Assembly (NCBI GenBank): GCA_934700415.1
Contig: CAKUXN010000002.1
Coordinates: 1 to 31,838, forward strand
DNA: 31,838 nt
Source of the DNA: an uncultured Candidatus Saccharibacteria bacterium
GTDB lineage: Bacteria; Patescibacteriota; Saccharimonadia; Saccharimonadales; Saccharimonadaceae
Reading direction: 5' to 3'
In this document: piece after piece, positions 7,920 to 16,500 of the stretch
Layout: every line of letters starts with the position of its first letter
Numbering within the stretch: position 1 is the stretch's first letter
Notes under the pieces: generated by a model
Told to the model about the DNA's origin: nothing
Databases searched by the model: none
What the model saw: only the letters and a program-made list of their open reading frames with translations
Program-made: the position numbers and the translations under genes

Positions 7920-7948
7920 TTGTCTTTTTCTTTATCTTGTGATATAAT
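7920..7948 (+). promoter_or_regulatory. rpsU promoter
   Basis: TTGTCT, 17-bp spacer, TATAAT with TGA before it (extended -10). The box ends 10 nt before the rpsU ATG, so the leader is only about 3-4 nt. Confidence 0.7.
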
Positions 7949-7958
7949 CCAAAACAAT

Positions 7959-8177
7959 ATGGCTATTAAAGTTACTAGAAAAGATCAAGGGGAAGCGAAC
8001 GAAAACATTATTCGTCGTTTCAATCGTAAAGTTCTTCAGAGTGGTATGATGCCTCTTAAGAAGTCGCAAATGCGTTTCTCTAAACCTATTTCGAAGCGTG
8101 AGCGCCGTCTTAAAGCCATCATTCGCGAAGCCCGCAAGGCCGAGAAGACCGAACGTATCAAGCTTGGCTTGAAATAA
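7959..8177 (+). CDS. rpsU: Ribosomal protein bS21
   Basis: A 72-aa very basic protein of the 30S platform near the anti-Shine-Dalgarno end of 16S rRNA. It reads MAIKVTRKDQGEANENIIRRFNRKVLQSG and then a Lys/Arg-rich helix ending in RIKLGLK. The first 30 residues follow the bS21 pattern (one long helix with F-R-R-x-x). The frame stays open upstream, but the ATG at MAIKV is chosen because family members start there and the promoter -10 is just before it. No SD lies in the very short leader. It is monocistronic between a promoter and a clear terminator. Confidence 0.88.
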   Translation: MAIKVTRKDQGEANENIIRRFNRKVLQSGMMPLKKSQMRFSKPISKRERRLKAIIREARKAEKTERIKLGLK

Positions 8178-8179
8178 CA

Positions 8180-8205
8180 AATACCCCCTAACGGGGTATT
8201 TTTTT
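8180..8205 (+). terminator. Rho-independent terminator after rpsU
   Basis: 8-bp stem AATACCCC/GGGGTATT, CTAAC loop, then five T. Confidence 0.88.
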
Positions 8206-8206
8206 A

Positions 8207-8215
8207 TGTTATAAT
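8207..8215 (+). promoter_or_regulatory. Extended -10 promoter of adk (TGTTATAAT)
   Basis: Ends 16 nt before the ATG, leaving space for AAAGGAG (8221-8227). Unlike several neighbours, this transcript has a normal short leader. Confidence 0.68.
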
Positions 8216-8231
8216 TTAGTAAAGGAGCAAT

Positions 8232-8825
8232 ATGATTATTTTATTTGGTTTAGCTGGTTCTGGCAAAGGTACACAAGGTAAGGCCTTGTCTGAGATTTTT
8301 GGCTGGCGTTGGCTTTCCGTCGGTGAGGCGATTCGTCAAACTGGCGGCTACGAAGATATTATTAATAATGGTGGCCTAATTCCAGACGAAGACGTCATAG
8401 CTCTAATGGATAAGCAAATTCAAAAATCTGAAGACGAAGGATTTGATGTAATTTTAGACGGTTACCCACGCGACAAAGTCCAAGCCGAGTATATAATGAA
8501 TACAATGGCTGACAAAATCGATGGAGCGATTATTCTCGAAGTCCCGAAAGACGAGCTCTACGAACGCCTTGCTTTACGCGGTCGTGATGATGACAAAGAA
8601 AAAGCCAGTATCAATCGTCGGTTTGAAATTTTTGAACAAAATATTTGTTCAATTTTACCCCTGTTAGAAGCCAAAAATATCCCGATTGAGCGCATAGACG
8701 GCGTAGGCTCTATCGACGAAGTTACAGCTCGTTTAGTGAATGTAGTCAAAAAATTTAATCCTAATGCCACCGAGCAATTAAGTGACGTAAACGGCGAGGA
8801 AATCGAAAAAAGCTACGGAGAATAA
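8232..8825 (+). CDS. adk: Adenylate kinase
   Basis: A 197-aa nucleoside monophosphate kinase that interconverts ATP+AMP and 2 ADP. P-loop GLAGSGKGT at residues 6-14 follows the first strand; the AMP-binding helix contains LSVGEAIRQ; LDGYPRDKVQAEYI is the LDGFPR motif; a short lid with RLALRGRDDDKEKASINRRF replaces the long zinc-type lid. The C-terminal about 20 residues are an extra polar tail. AAAGGAG lies 4 nt before the ATG. map follows after 2 nt, the order adk-map known from the spc ribosomal operon, although the ribosomal genes are absent here. Confidence 0.9.
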   Translation: MIILFGLAGSGKGTQGKALSEIFGWRWLSVGEAIRQTGGYEDIINNGGLIPDEDVIALMDKQIQKSEDEGFDVILDGYPRDKVQAEYIMNTMADKIDGAIILEVPKDELYERLALRGRDDDKEKASINRRFEIFEQNICSILPLLEAKNIPIERIDGVGSIDEVTARLVNVVKKFNPNATEQLSDVNGEEIEKSYGE

Positions 8826-8827
8826 GC

Positions 8828-9604
8828 ATGATCAATATTGAAAATAGTACACCTGCCAAATTGCAGGAAAAAATTACTGCTATGCGTAAAGGTGGCAAAA
8901 TTTTAGGAAATCTTTTAAAAGATCTTAAAGCCTATGTAAAGCCTGGCATGACAGGCAAGGAAATCGACGCATGGGTCAGAAACGAAATTATAAAACGTGG
9001 TGCAAAAGTCGCCTACGATATGCTTGACGAGCCGTTTCCAGGGGCTATTTGTATTTCGGTCAACGACGAATTGGTCCACGGTGCCCCCAAAGACGAACCA
9101 TTAGAAAAAGGCGATAAAGTCAGTTTTGATCTAGATATTTATTATAAAGGATATTTTACTGACTCAGCCTTCACTATGCTAGTAGGTAACAACGGCTCAC
9201 CGGCTGTTAAAAAGATGATTGGCGTTACTGAATCTGCTATGTGGGAGGGGATTGAACAGGTAAAGCCTGGAGTTGCCATCGGCACAATCGGCAACGCCGT
9301 AGAGCAGGTTTTAAGGAAAGGTCACCTCGGCGTAATCGAAAATTACGTTGGTCACGGCATTGACAAAGAAATGCATGACGCTCCCGAGGTCGCCAACTAT
9401 GGCAAGAAAGGCCACGGTTATAAACTTGTAGAAGGTGACACAATCTGCATTGAACCAATGTCTTGCCTTGGCAAGCCAGCGAACTATTGTGACAAAGACG
9501 ACAACTGGACCGTTAAAATGAAAGACGGCTCGATCGGCTGCCATTGCGAACACACTATTCTAGTTACCAAAGACGGTTACGAAGTTCTCACTTTACCAGA
9601 TTAA
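8828..9604 (+). CDS. map: Methionine aminopeptidase, type I
   Basis: A 258-aa metalloprotease that removes the N-terminal Met from nascent proteins. The pita-bread fold signature residues are present: H84 in VHGAP, metal ligands D101 and D112 (11 apart as in E. coli), H176 in GHGI, E209 in CIEPM and E241 in CEHTILVT. The usual GHGIG reads GHGID here, a mild deviation. GGAG lies 6 nt before the ATG at the end of adk. It probably shares the adk transcript. Length is normal for the type I enzyme. Confidence 0.95.
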   Translation: MINIENSTPAKLQEKITAMRKGGKILGNLLKDLKAYVKPGMTGKEIDAWVRNEIIKRGAKVAYDMLDEPFPGAICISVNDELVHGAPKDEPLEKGDKVSFDLDIYYKGYFTDSAFTMLVGNNGSPAVKKMIGVTESAMWEGIEQVKPGVAIGTIGNAVEQVLRKGHLGVIENYVGHGIDKEMHDAPEVANYGKKGHGYKLVEGDTICIEPMSCLGKPANYCDKDDNWTVKMKDGSIGCHCEHTILVTKDGYEVLTLPD

Positions 9605-9631
9605 GAAAATATTTTTTATTCGTGCTAGATA

Positions 9632-9640
9632 TGCTATAAT
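9632..9640 (+). promoter_or_regulatory. Extended -10 promoter of ftsA (TGCTATAAT)
   Basis: Ends 6 nt before the ftsA ATG with no SD between; leaderless mRNA predicted. No good -35 is seen. Confidence 0.7.
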
Positions 9641-9646
9641 AAGCTT

Positions 9647-10876
9647 ATGGATAACGAAAAGCGCTTTGTTACCGGTCTGGATGTTGGTACTGAACACGTC
9701 CGTGCCGTAATTGCATCAGTAGATAAAGATGGTCGTTTGGCCGTTGTTGGATATAATGAAGGTAAGACTGCTGGCATGCGCAAAGGCATCCCCGCCAACC
9801 TTACTGGTCCTGCCGAATCTATTGACCGTATGCTTGGTGAAGCTGAGCGCATGGCCGGCTATGAAGTTCATTCCGCTTACGTGTCAATTAACGGCTCGCA
9901 AATTTTATCTACCAGGACCGAAGGCATGATTGCTGTAGGTACGGTAGAGCATGAAATCAACGAAGTAGATTTAGACCGTGTTGAGGATGTCGCCGTGTCG
10001 GGTCGTATTCCCGCCAATCGTGACATACTAGATGTCGTTCCATTAGAATACGCACTTGACGGCCAAGGGGGCATTAAAGATCCACTCGGTATGTCTGGCG
10101 CCAGGCTCGAAATGCGTGCCAATGTGATTTCTGCGCTTACTCCTAATTGTGACAATCTTAAAAAAGCTACTCAAGCTGCCGATGTCGCAGCTGATCGTTT
10201 GGTTCCTAGCGTAGTTGCAGCCGCAAAAGCCGTCCTCACTGAGCGTCAAAAAGAAAACGGTGTGGCGGTAATCGACATGGGCGCAGCCACTACATCAGTT
10301 GCCGTTTATGAAGAAGGCGACTTACAATATGTAGGCGTCGTCCCAGCTGGGTCAAACAACGTCACAAATGACCTTGCTATTGTCTTAGCTATCGACCCAG
10401 ATTTAGCCGAAGAAATTAAAACTCGTTTTGTCACCGGGAATTTCGATTCCGACAAAAATCCTATCATCCGCATTGGCAAAGAAGGCAAAATGGAACGCAC
10501 TTTTGAGCGCAAAGAAGTCGAAGAAGTCGTCAAAGCTCGCCTAGAAGAAATTTTTAACGAAATTCGCAAAAAATTAAAATCCGCTCGCTATGACCAGCGT
10601 CTTCCAGAGGGGATCATACTAGTCGGTGGCGGTGCCAAAATGCGAGATATCGATTTATTTGCTAAGCAAGTTTTGGAAGCGTCCGTGAAAATCGGCACTC
10701 CTCAAGGCCTTGGTGGAGTTTCCGAATCAATTGAAAAGCCAGAGTACGCTACGGCTATTGGTCTTACAATGCTTGCATCCGAAAACATGAACATAGCGCC
10801 AGTTTCTAAGAAAAAATCGAAAAAAGCTAAATCAAGCGGTCCAAATTTCCTAAAGAAAATTTTTTCGAAGTTTTAA
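9647..10876 (+). CDS. ftsA: Cell division protein FtsA
   Basis: A 409-aa actin-like ATPase that tethers FtsZ filaments to the membrane. Phosphate-1 motif GLDVGTEHVRAVI begins at residue 10, phosphate-2 motif AVIDMGAATTSVAVY surrounds D210, and the adenosine motif is IILVGGGAKM near 320. The 1C subdomain AYVSINGSQILSTRTEG is present. A Lys-rich linker leads to a final amphipathic helix (GPNFLKKIFSKF), the membrane-targeting sequence. ftsZ follows after 58 nt with its own promoter. The ATG is placed by the promoter and the conserved N-terminus. Confidence 0.93.
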   Translation: MDNEKRFVTGLDVGTEHVRAVIASVDKDGRLAVVGYNEGKTAGMRKGIPANLTGPAESIDRMLGEAERMAGYEVHSAYVSINGSQILSTRTEGMIAVGTVEHEINEVDLDRVEDVAVSGRIPANRDILDVVPLEYALDGQGGIKDPLGMSGARLEMRANVISALTPNCDNLKKATQAADVAADRLVPSVVAAAKAVLTERQKENGVAVIDMGAATTSVAVYEEGDLQYVGVVPAGSNNVTNDLAIVLAIDPDLAEEIKTRFVTGNFDSDKNPIIRIGKEGKMERTFERKEVEEVVKARLEEIFNEIRKKLKSARYDQRLPEGIILVGGGAKMRDIDLFAKQVLEASVKIGTPQGLGGVSESIEKPEYATAIGLTMLASENMNIAPVSKKKSKKAKSSGPNFLKKIFSKF

Positions 10877-10880
10877 CCCT

Positions 10881-10909
10881 TGCTTTTAAGAGCACTTTGG
10901 GGTATCATA
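10881..10909 (+). promoter_or_regulatory. ftsZ promoter
   Basis: TTGCTT (10881-10886), 17-bp spacer, TATCAT (10904-10909); a second TATCAT lies 8 nt downstream. GAGGA lies 5 nt before the ftsZ ATG, so ftsZ has a normal leader. Confidence 0.6.
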
Positions 10910-10934
10910 GTATCATATAAAGCGAGGAATTATT

Positions 10935-12098
10935 ATGCCAGAAATTAAACCGACAGAGGTGGAAAGCAAAGCAAGCATTAAAGTTGTGGGTGTAGGTGGA
11001 GCCGGTGGTTCCGCTGTCGAAAGAATGAAAGAAGTAGGCCTTACGGGCGTTGAGTTCGTAGCTATTAATACTGATGCACAAGCTTTACACCATTCTTCTG
11101 CTGATGTTAAAGTCCATATTGGTAAAGGTCTTGGCGCCGGTGGCGACCCAGAAAAAGGTCGCGAAGCCGCCGAAGAAGGCCGTGAAGCTATCGACAAAGC
11201 TCTCGATGGTGCCGATATGGTATTTATTACCTTAGGTGCTGGTGGCGGTACCGGTTCTGGTGCTGGTCCAATCGTAGCTGAAGAGTCTCGCAAAAAAGAC
11301 ATTTTAACTGTTGGTGTCGCTACTAAGCCATTTACTTTTGAAGGCGCCCGTCGTCGCGCTAACGCCGACCTCGCTATTGATAAGCTAGCTCGCCAAGTCG
11401 ACGCTCTTATCACCATTCCAAACGATAGATTGCTCCAAACTATCGATCCTCGTACTCCGCTTCTTGAAACCTTCAAAATTGCTGATGATGTTTTGCGTCA
11501 AGGCGTTCAAGGTATCTCCGAGCTTATCACCGAGCATTCATTAATCAACCTCGACTTTGCCGATGTTAAGGCCATTATGAAGAACGCTGGCTCCGCTCTT
11601 ATGGGTATTGGTCGCGCCTCTGGCGAAAATCGCGCCGTAATCGCCGCCCAGCAAGCCGTCGAATCTCCGCTCATCGAAGTTAAAATAGAAGGAGCTCGTG
11701 GCGTCCTCTTCTCAGTTGCTGGTGGCTACGATATGTCCATGAGCGAAGTTCAAGAAGCCGCCGAAGTCATTACCGGTGCCGTTTCACCAGATGCTAATAT
11801 CATCTTTGGTGCTTCTATCCGCCCAGAACTTGAAGACGAAATCGTCGTTACAGTTGTAGCTACAGGTTTTGATTCTGATTATTACAATAATCAGGCCGCC
11901 GAAGTTGAGCTCCCCACTCTAAGTGAAGACGACAAGCCTACGGCCGAAATCAAAGATTTTGCCACCGAGAATAAATCCAATATGTGGGATTCCATCAAAA
12001 ACGAACCAGAACCTGAGCCAGCCTCATCCGACGATGACGATGAAATGGACGTACCACCATCACTCCGTGAGAGATTAAGAGGGAAGAAAAGAAAGTAA
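10935..12098 (+). CDS. ftsZ: Cell division protein FtsZ
   Basis: A 387-aa tubulin-like GTPase forming the Z-ring. N-terminal VVGVGGAGGSAVERM starts the nucleotide fold; the tubulin signature GGGTGSG is at residues 103-109; the T7 synergy loop reads NLDFADVKAIM and supplies the catalytic acidic residues. After an acidic Asp/Glu/Pro linker the C-terminal tail DVPPSLRERLRGKKRK corresponds to the conserved D-(I/V)-P-x-x-L-R peptide that binds FtsA, with a very basic end. GAGGA is well placed. nrdR follows 15 nt downstream with a strong SD. Confidence 0.97.
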   Translation: MPEIKPTEVESKASIKVVGVGGAGGSAVERMKEVGLTGVEFVAINTDAQALHHSSADVKVHIGKGLGAGGDPEKGREAAEEGREAIDKALDGADMVFITLGAGGGTGSGAGPIVAEESRKKDILTVGVATKPFTFEGARRRANADLAIDKLARQVDALITIPNDRLLQTIDPRTPLLETFKIADDVLRQGVQGISELITEHSLINLDFADVKAIMKNAGSALMGIGRASGENRAVIAAQQAVESPLIEVKIEGARGVLFSVAGGYDMSMSEVQEAAEVITGAVSPDANIIFGASIRPELEDEIVVTVVATGFDSDYYNNQAAEVELPTLSEDDKPTAEIKDFATENKSNMWDSIKNEPEPEPASSDDDDEMDVPPSLRERLRGKKRK

Positions 12099-12113
12099 AA
12101 AGGAGGGCCCGCC

Positions 12114-12563
12114 ATGGAACGCAAATTCCGTATCGGCGATAGCAAAGTTCTAGAAAGTCGTGAGACTCTCGACGGCACCATGATTCGTCGTCGTCGTGAA
12201 TCGAGCGACGGCCACCGCTTTACGACTTATGAGCGTATCGAACTCCCTCCACTTACAGTGCTGAAGCGTAGCGGCAATAAAGAAATTTATGATCGAGATA
12301 AGCTCCTTTTAGCCGTTAAACGCAGTGTTGGCAAGTTCTTTAATTCCGAGCTTGAAATTGAAGACGTTGTAACTCGTGCGACAGATATTTTGTATGCCTA
12401 CAACACCGACTTGATTACTTCTAAACAAATTGGCGAAGCTGTATTGGATGTCCTTGCCGAAGTGAACGAAGTAGCATATGTTCGTTTTGCCAGCGTTTTC
12501 CGAGAATTTAAGACTCTGGAAGATTTTGAAAATATATTAAAAGAACAAAAAGGAAAGAAATAA
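12114..12563 (+). CDS. nrdR: NrdR-like transcriptional regulator without zinc-ribbon cysteines
   Basis: A 149-aa protein. Residues about 45-142 form a clear ATP-cone (LTVLKRSGNKEIYDRDKLLLAVKRS through DEVAYVRFASV-like EVAYVRFASVFREFKTLEDF). The N-terminal 44 residues follow the NrdR DNA-binding ribbon (KVLESR, IRRRRES, HRFTTYER). All four Cys ligands are gone: C3 and C6 are Arg, and the RRRRxCxxC pair reads RRRRESSDG with one residue fewer. The protein contains no Cys at all. NrdR represses ribonucleotide reductase genes according to ATP/dATP load. AAGGAGGG 6 nt before the ATG makes the start secure, so a missing N-terminus is not the reason. Two NrdR-box-like sites occur at 3667-3715. Confidence 0.85.
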   Translation: MERKFRIGDSKVLESRETLDGTMIRRRRESSDGHRFTTYERIELPPLTVLKRSGNKEIYDRDKLLLAVKRSVGKFFNSELEIEDVVTRATDILYAYNTDLITSKQIGEAVLDVLAEVNEVAYVRFASVFREFKTLEDFENILKEQKGKK

Positions 12564-12567
12564 TTAT

Positions 12568-12822
12568 ATGAGGGTGGTATGCGTTTATCGTGATGGGGAA
12601 GATTATACACGCAGTGTCGACGAATGGATTGAAAATCTTCGTCGTCAGACTGGTTATGAAATCGAAACTATGAATCCCGACGAAAATCCCAATTTTTGCG
12701 AAACATACGATATAGTAGAATATCCTACTATTATTGCATTAGGAAGTAACGGCGAAGTTCGTAATATGTGGCGTGGTCGCACTTTGCCACTCATCAATGA
12801 AGTTCTATATTATGTGATATAA
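12568..12822 (+). CDS. Small thioredoxin-fold-like protein lacking CxxC
   Basis: An 84-aa protein. A first strand MRVVCVYRDGEDY, a helix, a second strand ETMNPDENPNFCETYDI, then VEYPTIIALGSNGEVRNMWRGR look like a glutaredoxin/thioredoxin core, with YPT as the cis-Pro position and the following hairpin. The usual CxxC is replaced: only C5 and one Cys before the cis-Pro strand remain, so classic disulfide exchange is unlikely. Family and role are uncertain. It lies 4 nt after nrdR and probably shares the ftsZ-nrdR transcript. The stop codon is inside the -10 box of the next gene. Confidence 0.5.
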   Translation: MRVVCVYRDGEDYTRSVDEWIENLRRQTGYEIETMNPDENPNFCETYDIVEYPTIIALGSNGEVRNMWRGRTLPLINEVLYYVI

Positions 12823-12823
12823 T
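12815..12823 (+). promoter_or_regulatory. Extended -10 promoter of the mscS gene (TGATATAAT)
   Basis: Overlaps the stop codon of the preceding gene and ends 6 nt before the next ATG; leaderless mRNA predicted. Confidence 0.68.
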
Positions 12824-12829
12824 TTTGAT

Positions 12830-13513
12830 ATGGGCATCAAAAAATCTTCAACTGTTTTTTCAACGAAAAAGCGCAAAACCTATCTTCGTATGTTAAAAAG
12901 TATTATAGTAGCAGTAACTGCTATTATAATTATTCTAGTTATCCTACAGGCTCTTGGCATCAATGTTAGCTCTATGCTTGCTGGTGTCGGTATCGCTAGT
13001 ATCGTCGTCGGCTTTGCTTTACAGGATGCCATGAAAGATATTTTCCGTGGTCTTGAAATCGTTTCCGATAATTATTATGATATCGGTGATGTCATTAAAT
13101 TTGGCGACAACATAGGCCAGGTTGAATCCATCAATTTACACACTACCAAAATTCAAGACATCAATACTATGAACACTGTCTCTATTGCAAATCGCAATAT
13201 TGATAAAGTCGAAGTCCTAAACGGCTATATTTATCTTAGCGTGCCGTTTCCGCTACGTATTAAGCCAGCAGCAGCAAACAACATTATGTTAGAAATCGTA
13301 AAATCTATTCAAGATTTACCACATATTAGCTCCGTTATAAATCAAGGAGTTGCAAACATCACAGAGTCTTCGCTTAATTATCAGTTACAGATTACTTGTG
13401 AACCTACGAATCAGCTTCAAGTTCGTCGTGATTGTCTCGGTGTTATCGTTTCAAATTTTGCTAGCCACAAAATTCTTCTTCCTTACGCTCAGCTTGATGT
13501 CCACCAGAAATAA
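12830..13513 (+). CDS. Small-conductance mechanosensitive channel (MscS family)
   Basis: A 227-aa membrane protein that releases solutes on hypo-osmotic shock. A basic N-terminus is followed by a hydrophobic helix at about 21-42 and then the pore helix MLAGVGIASIVVGFALQDAMKD, rich in Gly/Ala as in MscS TM3. The beta domain carries YDIGDVIKFGDNIGQVESINLHTTKIQ, matching the 'fxvGDxvxvggxxGxVexIxlrtTxlr' signature. The C-terminal alpha/beta domain is short. Only two membrane helices are evident against three in E. coli MscS. No SD precedes the ATG. Confidence 0.9.
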   Translation: MGIKKSSTVFSTKKRKTYLRMLKSIIVAVTAIIIILVILQALGINVSSMLAGVGIASIVVGFALQDAMKDIFRGLEIVSDNYYDIGDVIKFGDNIGQVESINLHTTKIQDINTMNTVSIANRNIDKVEVLNGYIYLSVPFPLRIKPAAANNIMLEIVKSIQDLPHISSVINQGVANITESSLNYQLQITCEPTNQLQVRRDCLGVIVSNFASHKILLPYAQLDVHQK

Positions 13514-13523
13514 CTATAATATA

Positions 13524-13532
13524 TGGTATAAT
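13524..13532 (+). promoter_or_regulatory. Extended -10 promoter of ileS (TGGTATAAT)
   Basis: Ends 7 nt before the ileS ATG; a second TATAAT lies at 13515-13520. No SD; leaderless mRNA predicted. Confidence 0.68.
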
Positions 13533-13539
13533 ATACTCT

Positions 13540-16500
13540 ATGAAATATAGAGCTGGAGAGCGCCGTAAGGCCATTGAATACGAAAAATCACTCGTCGAGT
13601 GGTGGAAAAAGAACAAAACTTTTGAACAATCTGTCGATAATCGGCCGATTGATAAATCTTATGTTTTTTATGATGGCCCCCCGTTTATTACTGGTAACCC
13701 ACACCACGGCACGTTGCTTAGCTCTATCGTTAAGGATGCAGTCCCACGCTATTGGACAATGAATGGTTATCGTGTGGAAAGACGCTGGGGCTGGGATTGT
13801 CACGGTCTTCCTGCCGAAAATTTTGTTGAGAAACAACTCGGTATTACAGATCGTCGCGACATTGGCACTAAATGGTCGCTTGAAGATTATATCATTAAAG
13901 CGCGCGAATCCATGGTTGCGAATTCCGAGACTTGGCGTTCCACCATTGACCGTATCGGCCGTTGGGTAGATTTTGATAATTGCTACCGTACTATGAATAA
14001 AGATTTCATGGAGTCTGTTTGGTGGGCTTTCAAGAAATTATACGAAGCCGGTAAGATTTATGAAGGTCGTAAAGTCCTCATGTATGATACTAAATTTGCT
14101 ACACCTGTTTCTAAAGCTGAAGTTACTATGGACAACGACGCTTACCAAACCGTTACCGACCCCAGCGCGTATGTGAAATTCAAAATTAAAGGCTCGGACA
14201 ATGAATATTTTCTCGCTTGGACCACTACACCATGGACCTTAATGGCAAACCGCGCCCTTGCCGTGAATTCGGACATGAAATACATCAAAGTTAAAGTTGG
14301 AGACGAAATCTATATTGTTGCCGAGAAACGATTGAAGGCTGTCTTTGGCGACGCAGGCTACGAATTAGTGTCTGGATGTAAAGATTTAGAAGGTTTAGAA
14401 TACGAATCTCTTGATGGCGCAATCTGCCAAGTCTTTGCTGCTGATTTTGTTGGAGCAGAAGAAGGCACCGGCATCGTCCATATCGCTCCCGCTTACGGTG
14501 AAGATGACTACGAATTATATAAAAAATACGAAGATAAAATTAACTTCGTAGATGTTCTCGATGAAAATGGCTATTATTTACCAGAATATGCCAGCAAGCT
14601 TCACGCTCTCGGCGTTCGCGATACTGACGAACACGGTATTCAAATATGGGCTGCCAACAAATTTATCGCCAAATGTTTGGAAGAAAAGGGCATTGTTTAT
14701 AAGATAGAATATATTCAGCACGAATATCCGTTTAACCCGCGCTCCAAAGAGCGTATCATGTACCGTGCCTTCCCAAGCTGGTTCTTTGATATTGACGGCC
14801 AAAAGCAAATGATGCTTGAAGAAAACGAAAATATCAACTGGTTCCCAGCTTACTTAAAACACGGCCGTTTCGCCAAGAATATTGAAGCAGCCCCTGATTG
14901 GAACCTTTCTCGTGACCGTTTCTGGGCTACCGCCATGCCCGTCTGGAAAGGCGAAAAAACCGGCGCTATCAAAGTTTTCGGTTCCTACGAGGAACTCAAG
15001 AAATTCTCGGGGAAGGAATTAGAGGACTATCATCGCCCTTGGGTTGATGAGGTTGAATTTGATGCGTATGTACAGAATGGGCGGGTGACGGCCCTGGAGG
15101 GGGACCCCCAGCTGAGCCATGCGAAGATGGGGGAGGATAAGGGTCGGCAGGACCCGTCCGATGCTACTGTGGACCATTTTGTCCGCATCGAAAAGGTGTT
15201 AGACTGTTGGTTTGAATCCGGCTCCATGCCATTCGCCCAGCTTCATTATCCATTTGAAAACAAAGAAAAATTCGAAGCCAACTACCCTGCTGACTTTATT
15301 GTCGAATACATTGGTCAAGTCCGTGCTTGGTTCTACTATGTTCATGCTGTCAATACTGCCCTTGCTGAGATTGGTGCTTTTGGCGAAAAAGCCAAAAACG
15401 GCGCAAAGAATGCTTACAAAAATGTCATCACTACCGGTACACTAGCAGGTAATGATGGTCGCAAAATGAGTAAATCTCTCGGCAACTACACCGATCCTAA
15501 CATTTTGATGGACCAATATTCTGCGGATGCACTCCGCTTCTTGCTCCTCTCTAGTCCAGTCCTTTCAGGTGAAGATTTCGCTCTTCTCGACAAAGACGTC
15601 TCCGACGTCAATCGTAAACTTGCCATGCTTTGGAATGTCTACGATTTCTTCACCACTTACGCCGAGATCGAAGGCTTAGACAGCGAAGAACTTGAAAAAA
15701 CTATTTGTGAGACCCTGCCCGATCAACGGGGAGGGAAAGAGCGAAGTTCCGCCCGTAACGACGGGCCGGAACGAGCGAGTCTCACAAATGGTTTTTCAAG
15801 CTTAGATATCTGGATTATCTCTCGTGCTTACGAGCTCAGAAATCACATTACAGAAAGCATGAATAATTACAACCTCCCTGCTGCTCTCGAAGACGTTTTA
15901 CCATTTATTGATGATTTATCTAACTGGTTTGTTCGCCGCTCACGCCGTCGTTTCAGCAAAAACGAGGACAAAGAAGACAAAAAACAAGCTTTTGCCACAC
16001 TATATTATATATTAATATATGTTTCCAAACTTCTTGCGCCGTTTACGCCATTCTTAGCCGAAGAATTATATCAGAAGATGACAGGGAAAGACGAATCTGT
16101 CCATTTGCTGGACTGGCCAGCTGCTGGCGAGATTGACACCGAGATTCTTAGCCAAATGTCGCGTACTCGCAAGATTATTACCGACGCTCTGGCACTCAGA
16201 ATGCAAAAATCCGACTCCGAGGATCAGATCAAGGTTCGCCAGCCACTCAGCAAACTCATTTATGACGGCGACAAACTCCCAGAATTTTACGAACAAATCA
16301 TCGCCGACGAAGTCAACGTCAAAAAAGTTGAACACGGCGACAAGCTGTATCTCGATAAAACTCTCACCGAAGAATTGAAGAGGGAAGGCTATGCTCGTGA
16401 TCTCATCCGAGCCGTTCAATCTGCTCGCAAAAACGCCAAGCTCAATATGGATGACCACATTAAGTTGTCACTTTCCATAGATTTGCCACAGGGCTTTGAA

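Noticed and set aside
10913..11476. Long open frame on the minus strand opposite ftsZ, and similar ones opposite ftsA and nrdR
   Set aside because: Shadow frames produced by the GCC/GGC codon pattern of the real genes; no SD, promoter or family resemblance.
15060..15800. ileS insertions as assembly or sequencing errors
   Set aside because: Both keep frame exactly, and copy 1 has two relatives elsewhere in the window; random errors would not do this.
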